A stretch of 64,000 nt of DNA from Ilex aquifolium (GCA_951799425.1 OX637391.1:13448551-13512550), one strand, 5' to 3'. Shown: positions 12,209-23,911, counted from the stretch's first letter. Made by a program: numbers and translations. The notes: a model not told the origin generated them from the sequence alone.

Positions 12209-12350
12209 TGAAACCATCATTTGGAAAACATTTAGTCCAACCACAATTAACAGCGGGCATGGTGCTGAGTTTGAAGGTGCTGGACGCCTAGTTATAACAG
12301 GCCTACCTGAGCAGTTTGAAAATCCATGGTGTATCACTGCGTTTAAAAAG
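12209..12350 (+). pseudogene. Isolated exon-like fragment of an unrecognised gene
   Basis: 142 bp bounded by an acceptor (TTTGACAG at 12201-12208) and a donor (AAAAG|GTATG at 12350). The open frame contains [20 protein letters not shown] and [10 protein letters not shown]. Compositional bias and clean splice signals suggest a genuine protein exon, but I do not recognise the family. Minisatellite lies on both sides, so it is probably a captured gene piece. Confidence 0.4.
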
Positions 12351-12429
12351 GTATGTCTGACATCGTTAAGTGTTAAATGGAGGAAATATGACACTCATCA
12401 TAACTATTGTTGAAGCTTGTTCGCATATT

Positions 12430-12635
12430 TAGAATTCCAAATTTTATGGATTATGTTCCAACTATTTGGGCAGGGATACAACTAGATTGGATTACAATTT
12501 GTTTGTGTGTTACAACTTGTGTATTAATGTGTTATTCTTTTTTTGGTACCCAGTGCAACTTTTTTTGTAGTGGTTACAACTTTTTGGGTAGGGGTTACAA
12601 CTTTTTGGGTAGGGGTTCCGACTTCATTAATTTAT
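12430..12635 (+). repeat. Degenerate minisatellite patch
   Basis: Units of about 20 bp such as 'ggttacaactttttgggtag' repeat, exact for the last two copies (about 12572-12615). Confidence 0.7.
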
Positions 12636-12639
12636 GATT

Positions 12640-13900
12640 GTTGTTGGCTTATTTAATCTAGATTGGATTAAACCTTTTGTGCAAAAATTGGTTATTGATG
12701 TAGATTAAAATTTAGAACTTGAAAAGGGGTCATCTCGAGCCAAAGTTTTGGTCTGTCTCTAATCTAGGGCATTGGTAACTGAAAAATGGGTTATGGGACC
12801 CGTTTTTCTGTATAATCTTCTGTGGTAGAACCTTGTTGGAATAACATAAGTGCCTTCATTTAAATTGTGTTATTCCAGTTAACAAGTGTGTTCAAGCTCT
12901 TAAAATAAACAACTGCTCCATTTAAGACAAACGAGGATATGATCTCTTTTAATTCCCTTGTAGAATTGATGTGGACTTGCATGTTTTAGGCCATGGATGT
13001 GTGTAATTTATAGCCACAGTGCTGTACTCAATTCAACGAATCAGAAGGTCATCTCAAATTACCAAAATGTGCTTGTAATGTGAGTTCATTCTATGTCTGG
13101 CCTTATTGAATCAACTTCCTAGCCTTGCTAGATAAAAAGAAACAAAAATTGTTAAAAGTTAGAGAGAAAAAATAAAATAAGAATTGTGCAAAGAAAGTTG
13201 CATGCAAAAAGTTTAGAAAGAAACTTGAGCTCCTACTTGCCATCAAGCGATGGATTGTGCATTAAAAGGCTATTAGCTTACCCAGCTGTTTATACAACCT
13301 TCTCTCATGCATTGATCACATATTGAGAGGCCTTTTCACTTTCTTTCTTTAGGGAATATATCGTTATTTTATATGTTTTTTGTGCTGCAGGTTTAAGAAT
13401 ATAAGCAATGGTCGTGTTTACTTTCCAATGGACAGCTTTAAGAGCTAGTACTTGATACTTCGCTTATATCATAGTGAAATAAGTAATCTTTTCAATGCTT
13501 GAGAGTAGACTCTGATGTAATTGAGCCTTAGGGACCAAACATCGCTATTTGACCCACAAAAAGTATTCATGTTTCATGTAGTTTCTTCAAGATCAACTCA
13601 ATGCTTCTCAGAGAAATCTTTTCTAAACTAAAAAATGAAAAAAGTAAACTTGCTTGGTTATCCAAGGTAGTCTTCATTTTTTTAATGTATTCATGTTGTT
13701 GAGTCAGCATTCATCTTGTTGGGTTGTGTCCAATGTTCATGTTTAATTGTTAATTTTCGGACTTTCATGAGTTTGGCTCATGGACTGTATATGCTTCTTA
13801 TTTAATAAGCACCACATACTTGTTAAACTTCATTTCAGTTTTCTGTTTAACACTTCAGTTGCTAGATAGTCTAATCTCATATTCTAGATAGTCCAATTTC
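12640..13900. other. Spacer, no gene seen
   Basis: Unremarkable AT-rich DNA. It could be intron or upstream DNA of the UVR/SnoaL-like piece that follows, but no coding exon was recognised. Confidence 0.5.
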
Positions 13901-13915
13901 ATGTGTTTAGTGCAG

Positions 13916-14459
13916 TACCCTTCAGACAAACTTCCCTGCCACAACTTTGGAAACCATGTCAAGTAAAAAGTGGGGACTCAGAGGGAGCATTGAGTGGTGA
14001 AAGCATCATTATAAATGAGCAAACCTTAGAGCGTGAAGTACAGATTGCCATTGAGGAGGAGAATTATGCCCAAGCAGCAAAAATGAGGGATAGCCTCCGG
14101 CTTCTCCAAGAGGATAGCAAAGCCACGGTACTAGCAGCAAATGCTTGGTTTTACAACGCATTCAGGAAAGGGGATGTGGTTGCTATGCAAGCTATATGGT
14201 CAAAGGGGGAAAATGTGTGTGTCGTGCACCCTGGTGTGAGTGGCATATCTGGTTATGATGTTGTAATGTGGAGCTGGGAATATGTATGGGCGGACTATGA
14301 ATTTCCATTGAAGATCAAGATTAAGGATGTTCAAGTTCATGTTAGAGGTGATGTAGGGTATGTTAACTGCACTGAAAATTTGTGACAAATGTGTTTGAGA
14401 GAGTTAATGGAGTATGGTTCATCTGTATTGACCATGCATCACAAAGCCTTGACTTGTGA
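13916..14459 (+). pseudogene. UVR-motif plus SnoaL-like (NTF2-fold) protein, 3' fragment with a missing internal piece
   Basis: After an acceptor-like TTTAGTGCAG the frame runs open from 13916. It contains a UvrB/UvrC motif (EREVQIAIEEENYAQAAKMR, about 14030-14090) and then a SnoaL-like domain (NAWFYNAFRKGDVVAMQAIW, CVVHPGVSGISGYDVVMWSW). At VNCTEN the frame breaks. The expected ending (FVTNVFERVNGVWFICIDHA) resumes in another frame from about 14379 and stops at 14459. The gap suggests one short exon is missing, as in a processed copy or a deletion. No intron interrupts the domains. Related plant proteins are plastid or F-box-associated; the role here is unknown. Confidence 0.65.
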
Positions 14460-15085
14460 TCAGAATACTGCATATTTTAATGCTTGCTATGATGAATGTT
14501 TGCCTCTTATTCTGTAAGTTCTTATGTAACTGTATGCCAGAATGTCAGTTTAAATAACATATTTGAATGCATACCCAGAAGAATTGCATGTAACTTCAAT
14601 TTAATTCATAAGAAGAGAAACCTGTATGGACATTCAGGTATGGACACTCCATTATATGTAACATGACACATAATAATATGATTTATATAATAAGGTGTTG
14701 CCTTCAAACAAAATGAAGGCAACACGATAACCTATTTGTACAAACCTATCACTATAACTTAAAATTTTTTGTATTTCCATAGCCATTGACATCCAAAACC
14801 CAAAATGGTTTGTGCGCAGCATATACACAAGACTAATAACAACCAACCACCAACCAGGCTAATCGTCAAGGATGATAACCTCTTTATCTGGAATAGGACT
14901 CGGAGATGATCCCACGCTTTCAACCAACTCTTCTTTCGGTTCGAAAACTTCCTTTAGCTTCTTAAACAATGGACATGTGTTGATGCACTACTTGCTTGCA
15001 AACTTGTTTTCCTGTACATTAGTATTGGGGAACTAAAAATTTTAGCACAAGTGTAACAAAAAAAGTATCTACCCTACTTCCTTAC
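14460..15085. other. Spacer with short inverted repeat, no confident gene
   Basis: Contains a small hairpin near 14695-14730 (ggtgttgccttc / gaaggcaacac). A minus-strand stretch around 14990-14870 reads FKKLKEVFEPKEELVESVG and could be a further exon of the unrecognised frame at 15086-15427. Nothing else was recognised. Confidence 0.4.
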
Positions 15086-15427
15086 TCATACTATTTTTTT
15101 TAAATCAATACTTACACATAAATAACTAGTAGCTCCATCCATCGGACCACCCACAACACACATCATGGTTGTGCTCCAAGCAAACATCCTTGTTTTCAAC
15201 ATATCTTTGATAGTGAAGTATTGCTTATTCCAGAAAAATATTATCCTGACAAGCTGTATTAGGTCCAAACTAAACTCGAGCATCCTCCTTTTCAACAGAT
15301 CGAACAAATTTATGAAGTCGTAAGCTGTGAACTTCCCTCATTCAAGTACTATACCTCTTTGTTTATATTCCAAAAGCGCAGAAATCAACAGTTGACTTTC
15401 ATCATCAACAATTCTTGGAACTGCCAT
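15086..15427 (-). pseudogene. Unrecognised minus-strand coding-like frame with one internal stop
   Basis: From ATG 15427 the frame reads MAVPRIVDDESQLLISALLE and stops at TGA (15340-15338). The same frame goes on for 73 codons with NLFDLLKRRMLEFSLDLIQL and WSTTMMCVVGGPMDGATSYL. The composition looks like real protein, but I do not recognise the family. It may belong to a transposon, given the surroundings. Confidence 0.3.
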
Positions 15428-15716
15428 TTTTTCTAAGCAATATTGTACAATAGGTGACATACCAGAACTAGTAGCACAAAAATTATATCATAACATGAAA
15501 TTAACATGTTATATAATATTCATACAAGTCACAGTCAATACCAAAACACATAGCCCAAAAGAGATAGAAAAAACTCAGTTTTACAATGTTCAATTTAAAA
15601 ACTGCATAACCAATTACATGTGAATCAATAATTTGCCTTGTTTTATTCAAACAATTCCTAATTTTAGACAGGCCGACACATAGAGAAACAAACAGACTTA
15701 TATATAGGGGTTCAGG

Positions 15717-15753
<37 letters not shown>
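15717..15753. repeat. (GA)n microsatellite
   Basis: An almost pure run of about 17 GA units, just left of a segment that is repeated at the gypsy insertion site. Confidence 0.9.
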
Positions 15754-15756
<3 letters not shown>

Positions 15757-15867
15757 TGTGGTATAAGAGAGGTCGAGAGAGAGATATAGAGACAGAGAGA
15801 TATATATTAAGATTTTAGGGTAAATTACATTGAGACATTTAGTTTTATTACATGGACACCCCTTTAC

Positions 15868-15957
15868 ATATAGGTTTTCATAGTTTTCTTCATCCATGTG
15901 AACTGAACTGAACGACGCCAAGACATACCATCCTTTTGGTATCAAATAATTTGCCAC
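15868..15957 (-). pseudogene. Cytochrome P450 exon fragment, CYP90C/D-like
   Basis: The minus strand encodes ANYLIPKGWYVLASFSSVHM followed by DEENYENLY. IPKGW plus SVHMDEENYENPY is the conserved segment before the PERF region in CYP90C/CYP90D brassinosteroid hydroxylases. The match stops at 15868, where an unrelated repeat ('tgtaaaggggtgtccatgta' on the minus strand) begins. No heme-binding loop or other exon was found within the window. This is a host-gene fragment, not a working enzyme. Confidence 0.6.
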
Positions 15958-16440
15958 ACACTCGAAGAGACCGGGAATTAGATACTGAAATCAACCCAAC
16001 AAACCTATTCCTATGGTTTTAATATTACAACAGTATTGCATGATACAGAAAGAAATCCTAATTTCATCCCAATTTCAACAATGTAAGTGGCTTCACATTT
16101 CATACACGAACTCCTTTTGAGTAAACTGTGACTAAACGACTTTCTGGAATATCGAACTAAAATTGAAAATAATCAAATCGAGTTCTCAAATTCAAATTGA
16201 ACCTAAAATACAGATAAGAGAAAGGGAAAGAGAGAGGACAGGGGAAGGGGAGGGGGTTTGGCGTGTATGAGTGTGTGGAGCAGAGGACGAAGAGAGGAAA
16301 AAAGATAGAGAAAAACCTTCAAAACTCTCTGTGGTGGTGACGTTGTTGCTGTAGCGGTGGCGATTGGAGTCGTCAGATAAAGAGAGAGATAGAATGAGGG
16401 AGATGCGGAGGTGGGGAGGTGGTATAAGAGAGGTCGAGAG
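15958..16440. other. Spacer with a purine-rich stretch, left flank of the gypsy element
   Basis: 16200-16440 is GA-rich on the plus strand (CT-rich on the minus). It includes a minus-strand 'ccaatcgccaccgctac' stretch resembling the CT-rich leaders of the Ulp1-like genes. Long minus-strand frames here have no recognisable protein content. Confidence 0.4.
16436..16440. repeat. Target site duplication, left (gagag)
   Basis: Matches 26459-26463 exactly. The low-complexity GA context makes chance agreement easier, but both LTR ends (TGTGAAACCC and GGGGCGTCACA) fit. Confidence 0.8.
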
Positions 16441-16828
16441 TGTGAAACCCGGGAAAATTTGAAATTTTTCTGAAAAAGGGCAAAATGGTAATTTGCCATT
16501 ACTGCACGTATTTGAAATACATATGTTCTAGACCTCGGATGAGGAAACGGAGTGCGTCGTTGGATTCGCAACGCGAAATCTAGTGACCACCAGAAAATTC
16601 GTTGAATTCCGAGATAGTCGGATTTTGCACGTAGTTCGAGACGACTGCGTGGCGATTGACCTTTTAAAGGTCCCCAAAAACGAGAAATATTAAATTTCCT
16701 TATAATTGGATTAATGTGCCAATAAAATTTATTTGGACTTAATCCGGGACTTAATGAGTCGTTTCGGGACGAAAAACGGACCCGAAAGTAATAAACGAGC
16801 GGTGCGATGTAGACCACACATTTAAAAT

Positions 16829-16838
16829 TATAAATAGG
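16829..16838 (+). promoter_or_regulatory. Likely TATA box of the gypsy LTR
   Basis: TTATAAATAG stands about 390 bp into the LTR, followed by a GA-rich leader. This is where U3 should pass into R. The copy in the 3' LTR is at 24353-24362. Confidence 0.55.
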
Positions 16839-18455
16839 AGCTAAAATATCTGAAAAATCAGAATTTCCAAGCCACTTGAGTCTTTGTTCAGCCGTTCAAA
16901 GAGAGAGAGAAAGAGAGGAGAGAGAAAAGGGTTTTCTTAAGCCTTTCTCCGGCGATTTCTCCGACAACCGTCGCTCGGATTCCGTCGAGCTAGAAGAGAG
17001 AAGTGATCTACTCGTCGAGGGCTACGTCTACGTACCAAAAATAAGGCGTTTCACCGAAGATCCAAAGGTGGAGTTTGGGGAAAGTCTTGGATTTTGGGTG
17101 ATTTTGGTGTATAGAGATTGCCTACATCTCTATTGAGGTAGGGGTTAATCCTATCTTGGATCATTCTACTCTAGGTGTAGCTAGAATAAGGGAATACATA
17201 AATATATGCATGAGTAATAATGTATATATGTGATTTATGGTTTGTGCCTACAAGGTGTTTGTTTAAATGCCTTAGTTGATAAATGGGTGTTATTTCAATT
17301 ATATTGTGATAACATATTTGTGTGTATAGAGATAATTGAAATTTATGCTCTATGTTGTCAAGATATGACTTTGATATGTTGATATGAATATGTGGTTTGG
17401 TAGTTATATGCACTTGATATAATTGCCATGAAGTTATGACATGTTGAACATGTGGATACATTGCTCATGTGGTAGATGTTGCATTTTGAGCATTTTCATG
17501 GCATCACATTCATGGGACTATTGCATGAGTGTTGGTGTGTGGGAGATGCATGGATATAATCAACACCTTGTTTGGTGGTTGATATGTGGGCTTGGAAATG
17601 TGGACCGATGGTCACATGGAGTCACATGATTGCATTGCATAAGGAAAAACTTGTGTTGGGTATAGCAAGAAGGGGCATGACGACTTCCTTGGGTGCAAAA
17701 CCCTAAACCACTTGGTTGAGTCACTTGGCCGGCGGTGAGATTCCAGAAAAGTGACACGGTGTACGGAACCGGCGGTGTGATTCCGAAAATCCGTTGCCCA
17801 AAGAAAACACAAGGGTTTTGGTTATAAAAACACCCATTCAATGGGTAGATTCCAATGATGATCGGATTTCATAACGATCATTGGAAGGGTTTTTCCGTCA
17901 ATAGACGGGGTGCATTACACTTTGGCGTTGCATTGTGTTGCGTGAGTCGGTGGGGACTCGGGTTGAAATGCATGGGTGAGTGTCACTTCATTCCATGGCA
18001 TAGCATTGTTGCATTCCATCATAGAATGCATAAGTATGTGAAATGTTAAGTGATATGTTTATGTTATGATTACATGAGCATGTGCATCTAGGGGGAGAGT
18101 AACCTCTATAGGTTTATCTCTACTGGGCGTTGTGCTCACCCTATACGGGAAACCATTTTCAGGTGTCGGGTTTACACCGGCGATTGGCTCCCATGGAGAG
18201 CATCAAGGGTGAAGGGGGCCTATGTGTGGCCTTATATCAAGATTTTGTAAACCTTTTGTTTTTAAAATGGTTTATGACATGTAAATATTGTAAAACATTA
18301 TATTTGAATTATGAATGTATGAGGTTGTATGTAATATGACTTGGATGGACTATGTATAATGTGGGAATTTTCATTATACATGTTTTGGGTGACCTTGGGA
18401 AGGTTTGAAATGAGTTGGAAATGAAAAACTAAGGAAATGGGCAAAATATGTCTTT

Positions 18456-18661
18456 AGCTACCGGTAGCTCACAGGTAGTTGTTTTCCCGAAGGAACAGCT
18501 ACCGGTAGCCAACAGGTAGTCGTAACTCCAGAAGGTTTCGGCTACCGGTAGCCAACAGGTAGTCGTAACTCCAGAAGGTTTCGGCTACCGGTAGACAACA
18601 GGTAGTCGTCACTCCAGAAGGTTTCAGCTACCGGTAGCCGATAAACAGCTACCGGTAGCTA
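18456..18661 (+). repeat. Array of GCTACCGGTAGC palindromes in the 5' LTR
   Basis: Five or six copies of the palindrome GCTACCGGTAGC (some with one change) are spaced at about 40-50 bp. The spacer (acaggtagtcgtaactccag) itself repeats. The array is present again at 25980-26185. Confidence 0.9.
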
Positions 18662-18937
18662 GTCCAAAAATCTGAAATTTTTAAATGTTTGGCCAAATCT
18701 TTGGGCTTTGAATTTCCTTCCCTTAGGTGATCAAAGTGGACCCTAATGGGGTACAAACCACGGTGTATGGGACTTTAATTGAATCAAATGAATGTTAAAC
18801 CGAATTTTCATTATGGGTTATAATCCCGGTTTTTGGAAGATATTCTTGACGTGGTGTCGGGCTAAGCGATATCCACGGATGTTTCCGCGGGTTGATGGGT
18901 TATCAACGGGACCCCCGGATTTTGGGGCGTCACAGCT

Positions 18938-18949
18938 TGGTATCAGAGC
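18938..18949 (+). other. Primer binding site, initiator-Met tRNA type
   Basis: TGGTATCAGAGC, 3 bases after the 5' LTR, complementary to the 3' end of plant initiator-Met tRNA. Confidence 0.92.
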
Positions 18950-19285
18950 ATAGGTTTACGATAAACCTAGGGCTTGATGGGCATGGGTTTAGACCATTAC
19001 ATTCCATGTGCATACATGTTAATTGTTGTTTGCTATATGTTATGTGCTACATGACATGTGAATTATATACATGGTAGAATGTATATGTAAAGGAACACAT
19101 TAGGTTAGAAAACATAACCTTGGGTTCGGAATAAGGGATGAACGGAGTGGTTCATGGTATAAATGTCTACTAGTGGGTGGCATAAGCATTACTAGTGAGA
19201 CAATGAGAGGAATTCTCAAAGTTTCAATCTTGATCCCTATTTTCGGGATACCTTGTGAGACTTGTTTGCTATCTGACAAATATAG
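18950..19285 (+). other. Untranslated leader of the gypsy element
   Basis: 336 bp between the primer binding site and the gag start, with no coding content. It would hold the packaging signal; no specific motif was recognised. Confidence 0.6.
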
Positions 19286-22200
19286 ATGGCTAGTCGAGGA
19301 AGGGGACGCCGAGGCGGTGGGAGAACTAATCAACAACCACCGGCCTTCGATCAACAGGCCTTTAATGAGACTATGGGCATGATGGCAGCTACGGTTGCAC
19401 ACCGGGGAGGTATGAGTAACCTCCAACAGTTCAAGGCACATAAACCTCCAGTTTTTACGGGAGGGGCGGATCCTATGGTGGCTGACCATTGGTTCCTGCA
19501 AGTAACAAAGATCTTGAAGGCAATGGGAATCACTTCCGACGCCAGTAAGATAACACTAGCTGCATTCCAGCTAGAAGGAGAATCCCAAGTGTGGTGGGAT
19601 TGGGTCTCGGGCACAAAGAATCTTGAGACTATGACATGGGAAGAGTTCAAGGAGCTCTTCATGGGCAAGTATTTCCCACCGGCCATGCGACATGCAAAGG
19701 CCCGGGAGTTTCTGGAATTGAAACAAGGAAACATGACGGTGATGGAATACGTGGCGAAGTTCACAGAACTAGCACGTTTCGCCGATGATTACGTAGCCAC
19801 AGCTGTGGCTAAGGTAAGAAGGTTTGAGGAAGGCTTGAAGCTTTCCATTCGGGGGAAAATTGTAGGTCTTCTCCTACAAGATCTGGATTTAATGATCACG
19901 ACGGCCATGGCTATTGAACGAGAGGTGGATGACGCGAGGAATATTCGCGAGGGTGGTACTAAGGACAAGAAGAAGGAGGGACCATCCTCTTCTTCTAGTG
20001 CGGGAAAGAGGCAGAGAACTTTTACTCCGCAGGGACAGCAAGGGCAGAGCCGCGGCTATCAAAGCCAAGGCCAGGGTCAATCCTCCCAAGGTGGGAGAAA
20101 TCAGAGGCCTTCCTACCAGGCAGGCCAACGGACTTGCTATCATTGCCACCAACCGGGGCACATGAAGCGGGATTGTCCTCAGAGGCAGGGATCCCAGAGT
20201 TATGGGGCATCCCAGTCCCAGTCTTCAGTGGGGCACACACAGACACCTTATGTTCCTCCCTACCCCACTACAGGCCAGGGAAGCCAGTACCAGTTCCAGG
20301 GTGCTGCACAGACCCCTACTACATCACGTGCGAGTGCCACGCAATCAGGCCAGATGGGCCAGAGTTTGGGTCGAGGCCGAGGACAGGGCTCACAAGCCGG
20401 TACTTCAGGGACCCAGGGGCGTGTCTACGCCATGACGCCACAGACTGAACCGGCAGATTTGTCGGTGATACAGGGTACATTCTTACTCTCTCGTTTATGG
20501 GCTAGGGTATTATTTGATTCTGGTGCATCACATTCATTTATTGCTGCATCTTGTGTGAAATACTTGGGCTTAGAGGTTGAGACCTTGGAGGAGCCATTGC
20601 ATGTGAGTTCTCCCCTAGGTGCTAGGGTGAGGGTTGGTCAGATATGTCGGGGTTGTGAGTTAGAGATCTCTGGGATTCTACTCACCGTTGACCTTAGGGT
20701 CATGGACATGTCGGAGTTTGATGTCATCCTAGGGATGGATTGGTTGACGGCACACCGTGTTGTGATAGACTGTGATCGGAAGAGGGTCACTGCTTATACG
20801 CCTGAGGGTGTTTGTTTCAAGTTCCAGGGGGACAAGCATGGTGCTTTACCCCAAGGGGTGTATGACTCCCGATGGCACGGGCAGTTGATGGGTTGGCTAG
20901 CAAGCCTTACCCTAGAGAACGAGGAGAGGCAGGAGTTGGGTCTACCTCGAGTGGTTTGTGAATACGAGGATGTTTTTTCGGATGAACTACCGGGATTACC
21001 TCCACATAGGGATGTAGACTTTACCATTGAGTTACATCCTGGCACTTCGCCCATTTCTATGACTCCACATAGGATGGCGCCTGCTGAGTTGCAAGAACTC
21101 AAGGTCCAATTGCAGGAATTGTTGGACAGGGGATTCATTAGACCGAGTACCTCACCATGGGGCGCTCCGGTGTTATTTGCAAAGAAGAAGGACAACACCC
21201 TTCGACTCTGCATAGATTACCGGCAGTTAAATAGGGTTACTATCAAGAACAGGTACCCTTTGCCGAGGATTGATGACTTGTTTGATCAACTGAGAGGGGC
21301 GCGGGTCTACTCCAAAATAGATCTACGTACCGGTTACCATCAGTTGAGGGTTAGGGAGGCAGATATCCCTAAGACGGCGTTCAGAACGCGGTATGGGCAT
21401 TACGAGTTTACTGTCATGCCTTTCGGATTGACGAATGCCCCGGCGGCATTCATGGATCTCATGCATAGGGTGTTCCAACCCTACCTTGATCAATTTGTCG
21501 TAGTCTTTGTTGACGACATCTTGATCTATTCCAAGTCTGAGGAGGAGCATGAGGGTCACTTGAGGATCGTTCTTCAGATCTTGAGAGACCATCAGTTGTA
21601 TGCCAAGTTCAGCAAGTGTGAGTTTTGGCTGACTGAGGTGAAGTTTTTGGGACATGTAGTGTCGGCTTCGGGTGTATCCGTAGACCCGGAGAAGGTCGAG
21701 GCGGTGATGAATTGGGAGAGGCCGAAGTCAGTTTTCGAGATACGCAGTTTCTTGGGATTGGCTGGGTATTATCGGCGGTTTATCGAGGACTTCTCTAGGT
21801 TAGCTGCACCTATGACGAAGTTGACTCGGAAGGAGGTTAAGTTTGAGTGGAATGATTCTTGCGAGAAGGCATTCCAGGAGTTGAAGAGGAGGCTTACTTC
21901 AGCTCCTATATTGATAGTCCCAGAAAGGGGACAGAGGTACACAGTCTATTGTGATGCCTCTAAGGACGGGCTCGGATGTGTGTTGATGCAGTCCGGGAGG
22001 GTCGTGGCTTATGGTTCTCGACAGTTAAAGAACCACGAGCAGAATTACCCTACGCATGATATGGAGTTGGCGGCTATTGTCTTTGCCTTGAAGGCTTGGC
22101 GCCACTACCTGTATGGTGAGCAGTTTGAGGTGTTTTCAGACCACAAGAGTCTGAAGTACATCTTTACACAGCGGGACCTCAACATGAGGCAACGCAGATG

Positions 22201-23911
22201 GATGGAGTTTCTGGAAGATTACGACTTCACGTTGCATTACCATCCTGGTAAGGCAAATGTGGTGGCTGACGCACTTAGCCGAAAGTCGAGGGGAGTCTTG
22301 GCTAGTATGGCTTCCCGGGAGTGGGAAATGCTCGAAACTGTGGGACAGTTTGGGCTACATTACATGGGGCAGGCTCAGGGTACCCTGGGAAGTTTGGTGG
22401 CTACGCCTTCCCTACTGAGCAGAGTGATTGAGTCTCAGGGGCAAGACCCAGAGATAGTGTCCATTAAGGACTGGGTGCAGTCGGGTACAGGTGACGAGGG
22501 CTGGGCTATTCATTTGGATGGTAGTCTTCGGTATAGGGGAAGGATTGTGGTTCCCCAATCTCCAGATCTAAGGGAGGAGATTCTTAGGGAATTTCATTGT
22601 TCCCGTTTTGCAGTTCATCCAGGGGGCAAGAAGATGTATCATGATCTTCGTCGCCAGTATTATTGGAGTGGGATGAAGAGACAAGTTGGTGAATTTGTTG
22701 GTAGATGTCTCACATGTCAGCAAGTGAAGGCTGAACACCAGAGACCAGCGGGATTACTCCAGCCTTTGGAGGTAGCTGAGTGGAAGTGGGAGCATGTCAC
22801 GATGGATTTTGTGACTCACTTGCCACGGACATCGCGGGGACATGATGCGGTGTGGGTGATAGTGGACCGGCTTACGAAGTCGGCACACTTCTTGGCTGTG
22901 CGGATGACCTTCACATTGGAGGAATTCTGTAGGTTATATATACGGGAGATTGTCCGATTGCATGGGGTGCCCGTATCTATAGTATCGGATCGGGATCCCA
23001 GATTCACATCTCATTTTTGGGAGAGTTTCCAGCGAACCATGGGGACTCAGTTGATGATGAGCACTGCTTTTCATCCCCAGACGGACGGTCAGTCTGAGAG
23101 GACCATCCAGACACTAGAGGACATGCTGCGGGCATGCGTCCTAGACCTCAAGGGAAGCTGGGAAGATCACTTACCCTTGGTAGAGTTTGCCTATAACAAT
23201 AGTTATCAGGCGAGCATACAGATGGCACCCTATGAGGCATTATATGGGAGGCCTTGTAGATCTCCGGTTTGTTGGACGGAGGTTGGAGAGAGACCCTCTA
23301 CGGGTCCTGAGTTGATTAGAGACACCTCAGAGAAGGTGAACTTGATACGGAAGCGTCTTCTCACGGCTCAGAGCCGGCAGAAGAGCTACGCCGACAGACG
23401 GCGGAGACCTCTAGAGTTTGAGGTGGGTGATCATGTATTCTTGAAGGTTATGCCTACGAGAGGAGTGGTCAGGTTCGGCAAGCGGGGAAAACTGTCGCCG
23501 AGATATATCGGGCCCTTCGAGGTACTCGAGAGGGTTGGTGCAGTTGCTTACCGATTGGCGTTACCGCCTGATTTAGCAAGTGTTCACGCAGTATTCCATG
23601 TCTCTATGCTCCGGAAATACACACCAGATCCGACTCATGTGGTGGATTGGGGCGAGCTTGTTGTTGATACAGATGGGACCTTCGAGGAGGGACCGGTACG
23701 TATCATGGATAGCCGGGAACAGGTTTTGCGAGGCAAGACCGTGAGGTTAGTGAAGGTGCTTTGGCAGCACCGGGGAGTAGAGGAGGCAACATGGGAGCGT
23801 GAGGACACCATACGTGCCAATTACCCTTTCCTGTTTGAGGATAGAGGTACATTTTCATACTTACGGCTTGGTATTGAGAGTACATTACTTGTTGCATATG
23901 CATGCTATTAA
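19286..23911 (+). CDS. Gypsy gag-pol polyprotein, intact, 1541 aa
   Basis: A single uninterrupted frame starts at [12 protein letters not shown], the first ATG giving gag. Domains in order: retrotransposon gag core (about residues 45-230), Gln/Ser-rich linker, CCHC knuckle [14 protein letters not shown] (284-297), and aspartic protease DSGASHSFI (Asp411). Reverse transcriptase follows with FVDDILIYS (Asp743, Asp744), then RNase H with CDASKDGLG (Asp890). Integrase has a His-Cys finger ([19 protein letters not shown]) and the triad Asp1174, Asp1235, Glu1271 with exact D-35-E spacing. The tail has a [10 protein letters not shown] segment and a chromo-like piece ([15 protein letters not shown]). 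The product would be processed into capsid, protease, RT-RNase H and integrase and would insert into nuclear DNA. No stop or frameshift was seen; whether it is expressed is unknown. Confidence 0.95.
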   Translation: MASRGRGRRGGGRTNQQPPAFDQQAFNETMGMMAATVAHRGGMSNLQQFKAHKPPVFTGGADPMVADHWFLQVTKILKAMGITSDASKITLAAFQLEGESQVWWDWVSGTKNLETMTWEEFKELFMGKYFPPAMRHAKAREFLELKQGNMTVMEYVAKFTELARFADDYVATAVAKVRRFEEGLKLSIRGKIVGLLLQDLDLMITTAMAIEREVDDARNIREGGTKDKKKEGPSSSSSAGKRQRTFTPQGQQGQSRGYQSQGQGQSSQGGRNQRPSYQAGQRTCYHCHQPGHMKRDCPQRQGSQSYGASQSQSSVGHTQTPYVPPYPTTGQGSQYQFQGAAQTPTTSRASATQSGQMGQSLGRGRGQGSQAGTSGTQGRVYAMTPQTEPADLSVIQGTFLLSRLWARVLFDSGASHSFIAASCVKYLGLEVETLEEPLHVSSPLGARVRVGQICRGCELEISGILLTVDLRVMDMSEFDVILGMDWLTAHRVVIDCDRKRVTAYTPEGVCFKFQGDKHGALPQGVYDSRWHGQLMGWLASLTLENEERQELGLPRVVCEYEDVFSDELPGLPPHRDVDFTIELHPGTSPISMTPHRMAPAELQELKVQLQELLDRGFIRPSTSPWGAPVLFAKKKDNTLRLCIDYRQLNRVTIKNRYPLPRIDDLFDQLRGARVYSKIDLRTGYHQLRVREADIPKTAFRTRYGHYEFTVMPFGLTNAPAAFMDLMHRVFQPYLDQFVVVFVDDILIYSKSEEEHEGHLRIVLQILRDHQLYAKFSKCEFWLTEVKFLGHVVSASGVSVDPEKVEAVMNWERPKSVFEIRSFLGLAGYYRRFIEDFSRLAAPMTKLTRKEVKFEWNDSCEKAFQELKRRLTSAPILIVPERGQRYTVYCDASKDGLGCVLMQSGRVVAYGSRQLKNHEQNYPTHDMELAAIVFALKAWRHYLYGEQFEVFSDHKSLKYIFTQRDLNMRQRRWMEFLEDYDFTLHYHPGKANVVADALSRKSRGVLASMASREWEMLETVGQFGLHYMGQAQGTLGSLVATPSLLSRVIESQGQDPEIVSIKDWVQSGTGDEGWAIHLDGSLRYRGRIVVPQSPDLREEILREFHCSRFAVHPGGKKMYHDLRRQYYWSGMKRQVGEFVGRCLTCQQVKAEHQRPAGLLQPLEVAEWKWEHVTMDFVTHLPRTSRGHDAVWVIVDRLTKSAHFLAVRMTFTLEEFCRLYIREIVRLHGVPVSIVSDRDPRFTSHFWESFQRTMGTQLMMSTAFHPQTDGQSERTIQTLEDMLRACVLDLKGSWEDHLPLVEFAYNNSYQASIQMAPYEALYGRPCRSPVCWTEVGERPSTGPELIRDTSEKVNLIRKRLLTAQSRQKSYADRRRRPLEFEVGDHVFLKVMPTRGVVRFGKRGKLSPRYIGPFEVLERVGAVAYRLALPPDLASVHAVFHVSMLRKYTPDPTHVVDWGELVVDTDGTFEEGPVRIMDSREQVLRGKTVRLVKVLWQHRGVEEATWEREDTIRANYPFLFEDRGTFSYLRLGIESTLLVAYACY

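Larger units (their letters stand above)
16441..18934 (+). repeat. 5' LTR of the gypsy element (2,494 bp)
   Basis: Starts TGTGAAACCCGGG and ends TTTTGGGGCGTCACA. It has the same length as the 3' LTR at 23965-26458. Its small open frames (for example 16876-17136) are repeated identically in the other LTR and resemble no protein. Confidence 0.95.

Noticed and set aside
15086-15427. Considered as another FAR1 or MULE piece
   Set aside because: No Cys/His or DDE motifs of these families are present; left as unrecognised.
16203-16817. 204-aa minus-strand frame across the left gypsy border
   Set aside because: It spans the insertion junction and the antisense of the LTR; no protein features were seen.
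16876-17136. Open frame in the 5' LTR (repeated at 24400-24660)
   Set aside because: It is identical in both LTRs, starts in a GA-rich leader giving an Arg/Glu run, and matches no known family. It is part of the LTR transcript, not a gene.
18938-18949. tRNA-like sequence
   Set aside because: It is only the 12-base primer binding site; no cloverleaf or Pol III boxes are present.
19351-19764. Minus-strand frames inside the gypsy polyprotein
   Set aside because: They lie opposite a long intact coding frame on the plus strand and have no domain content.
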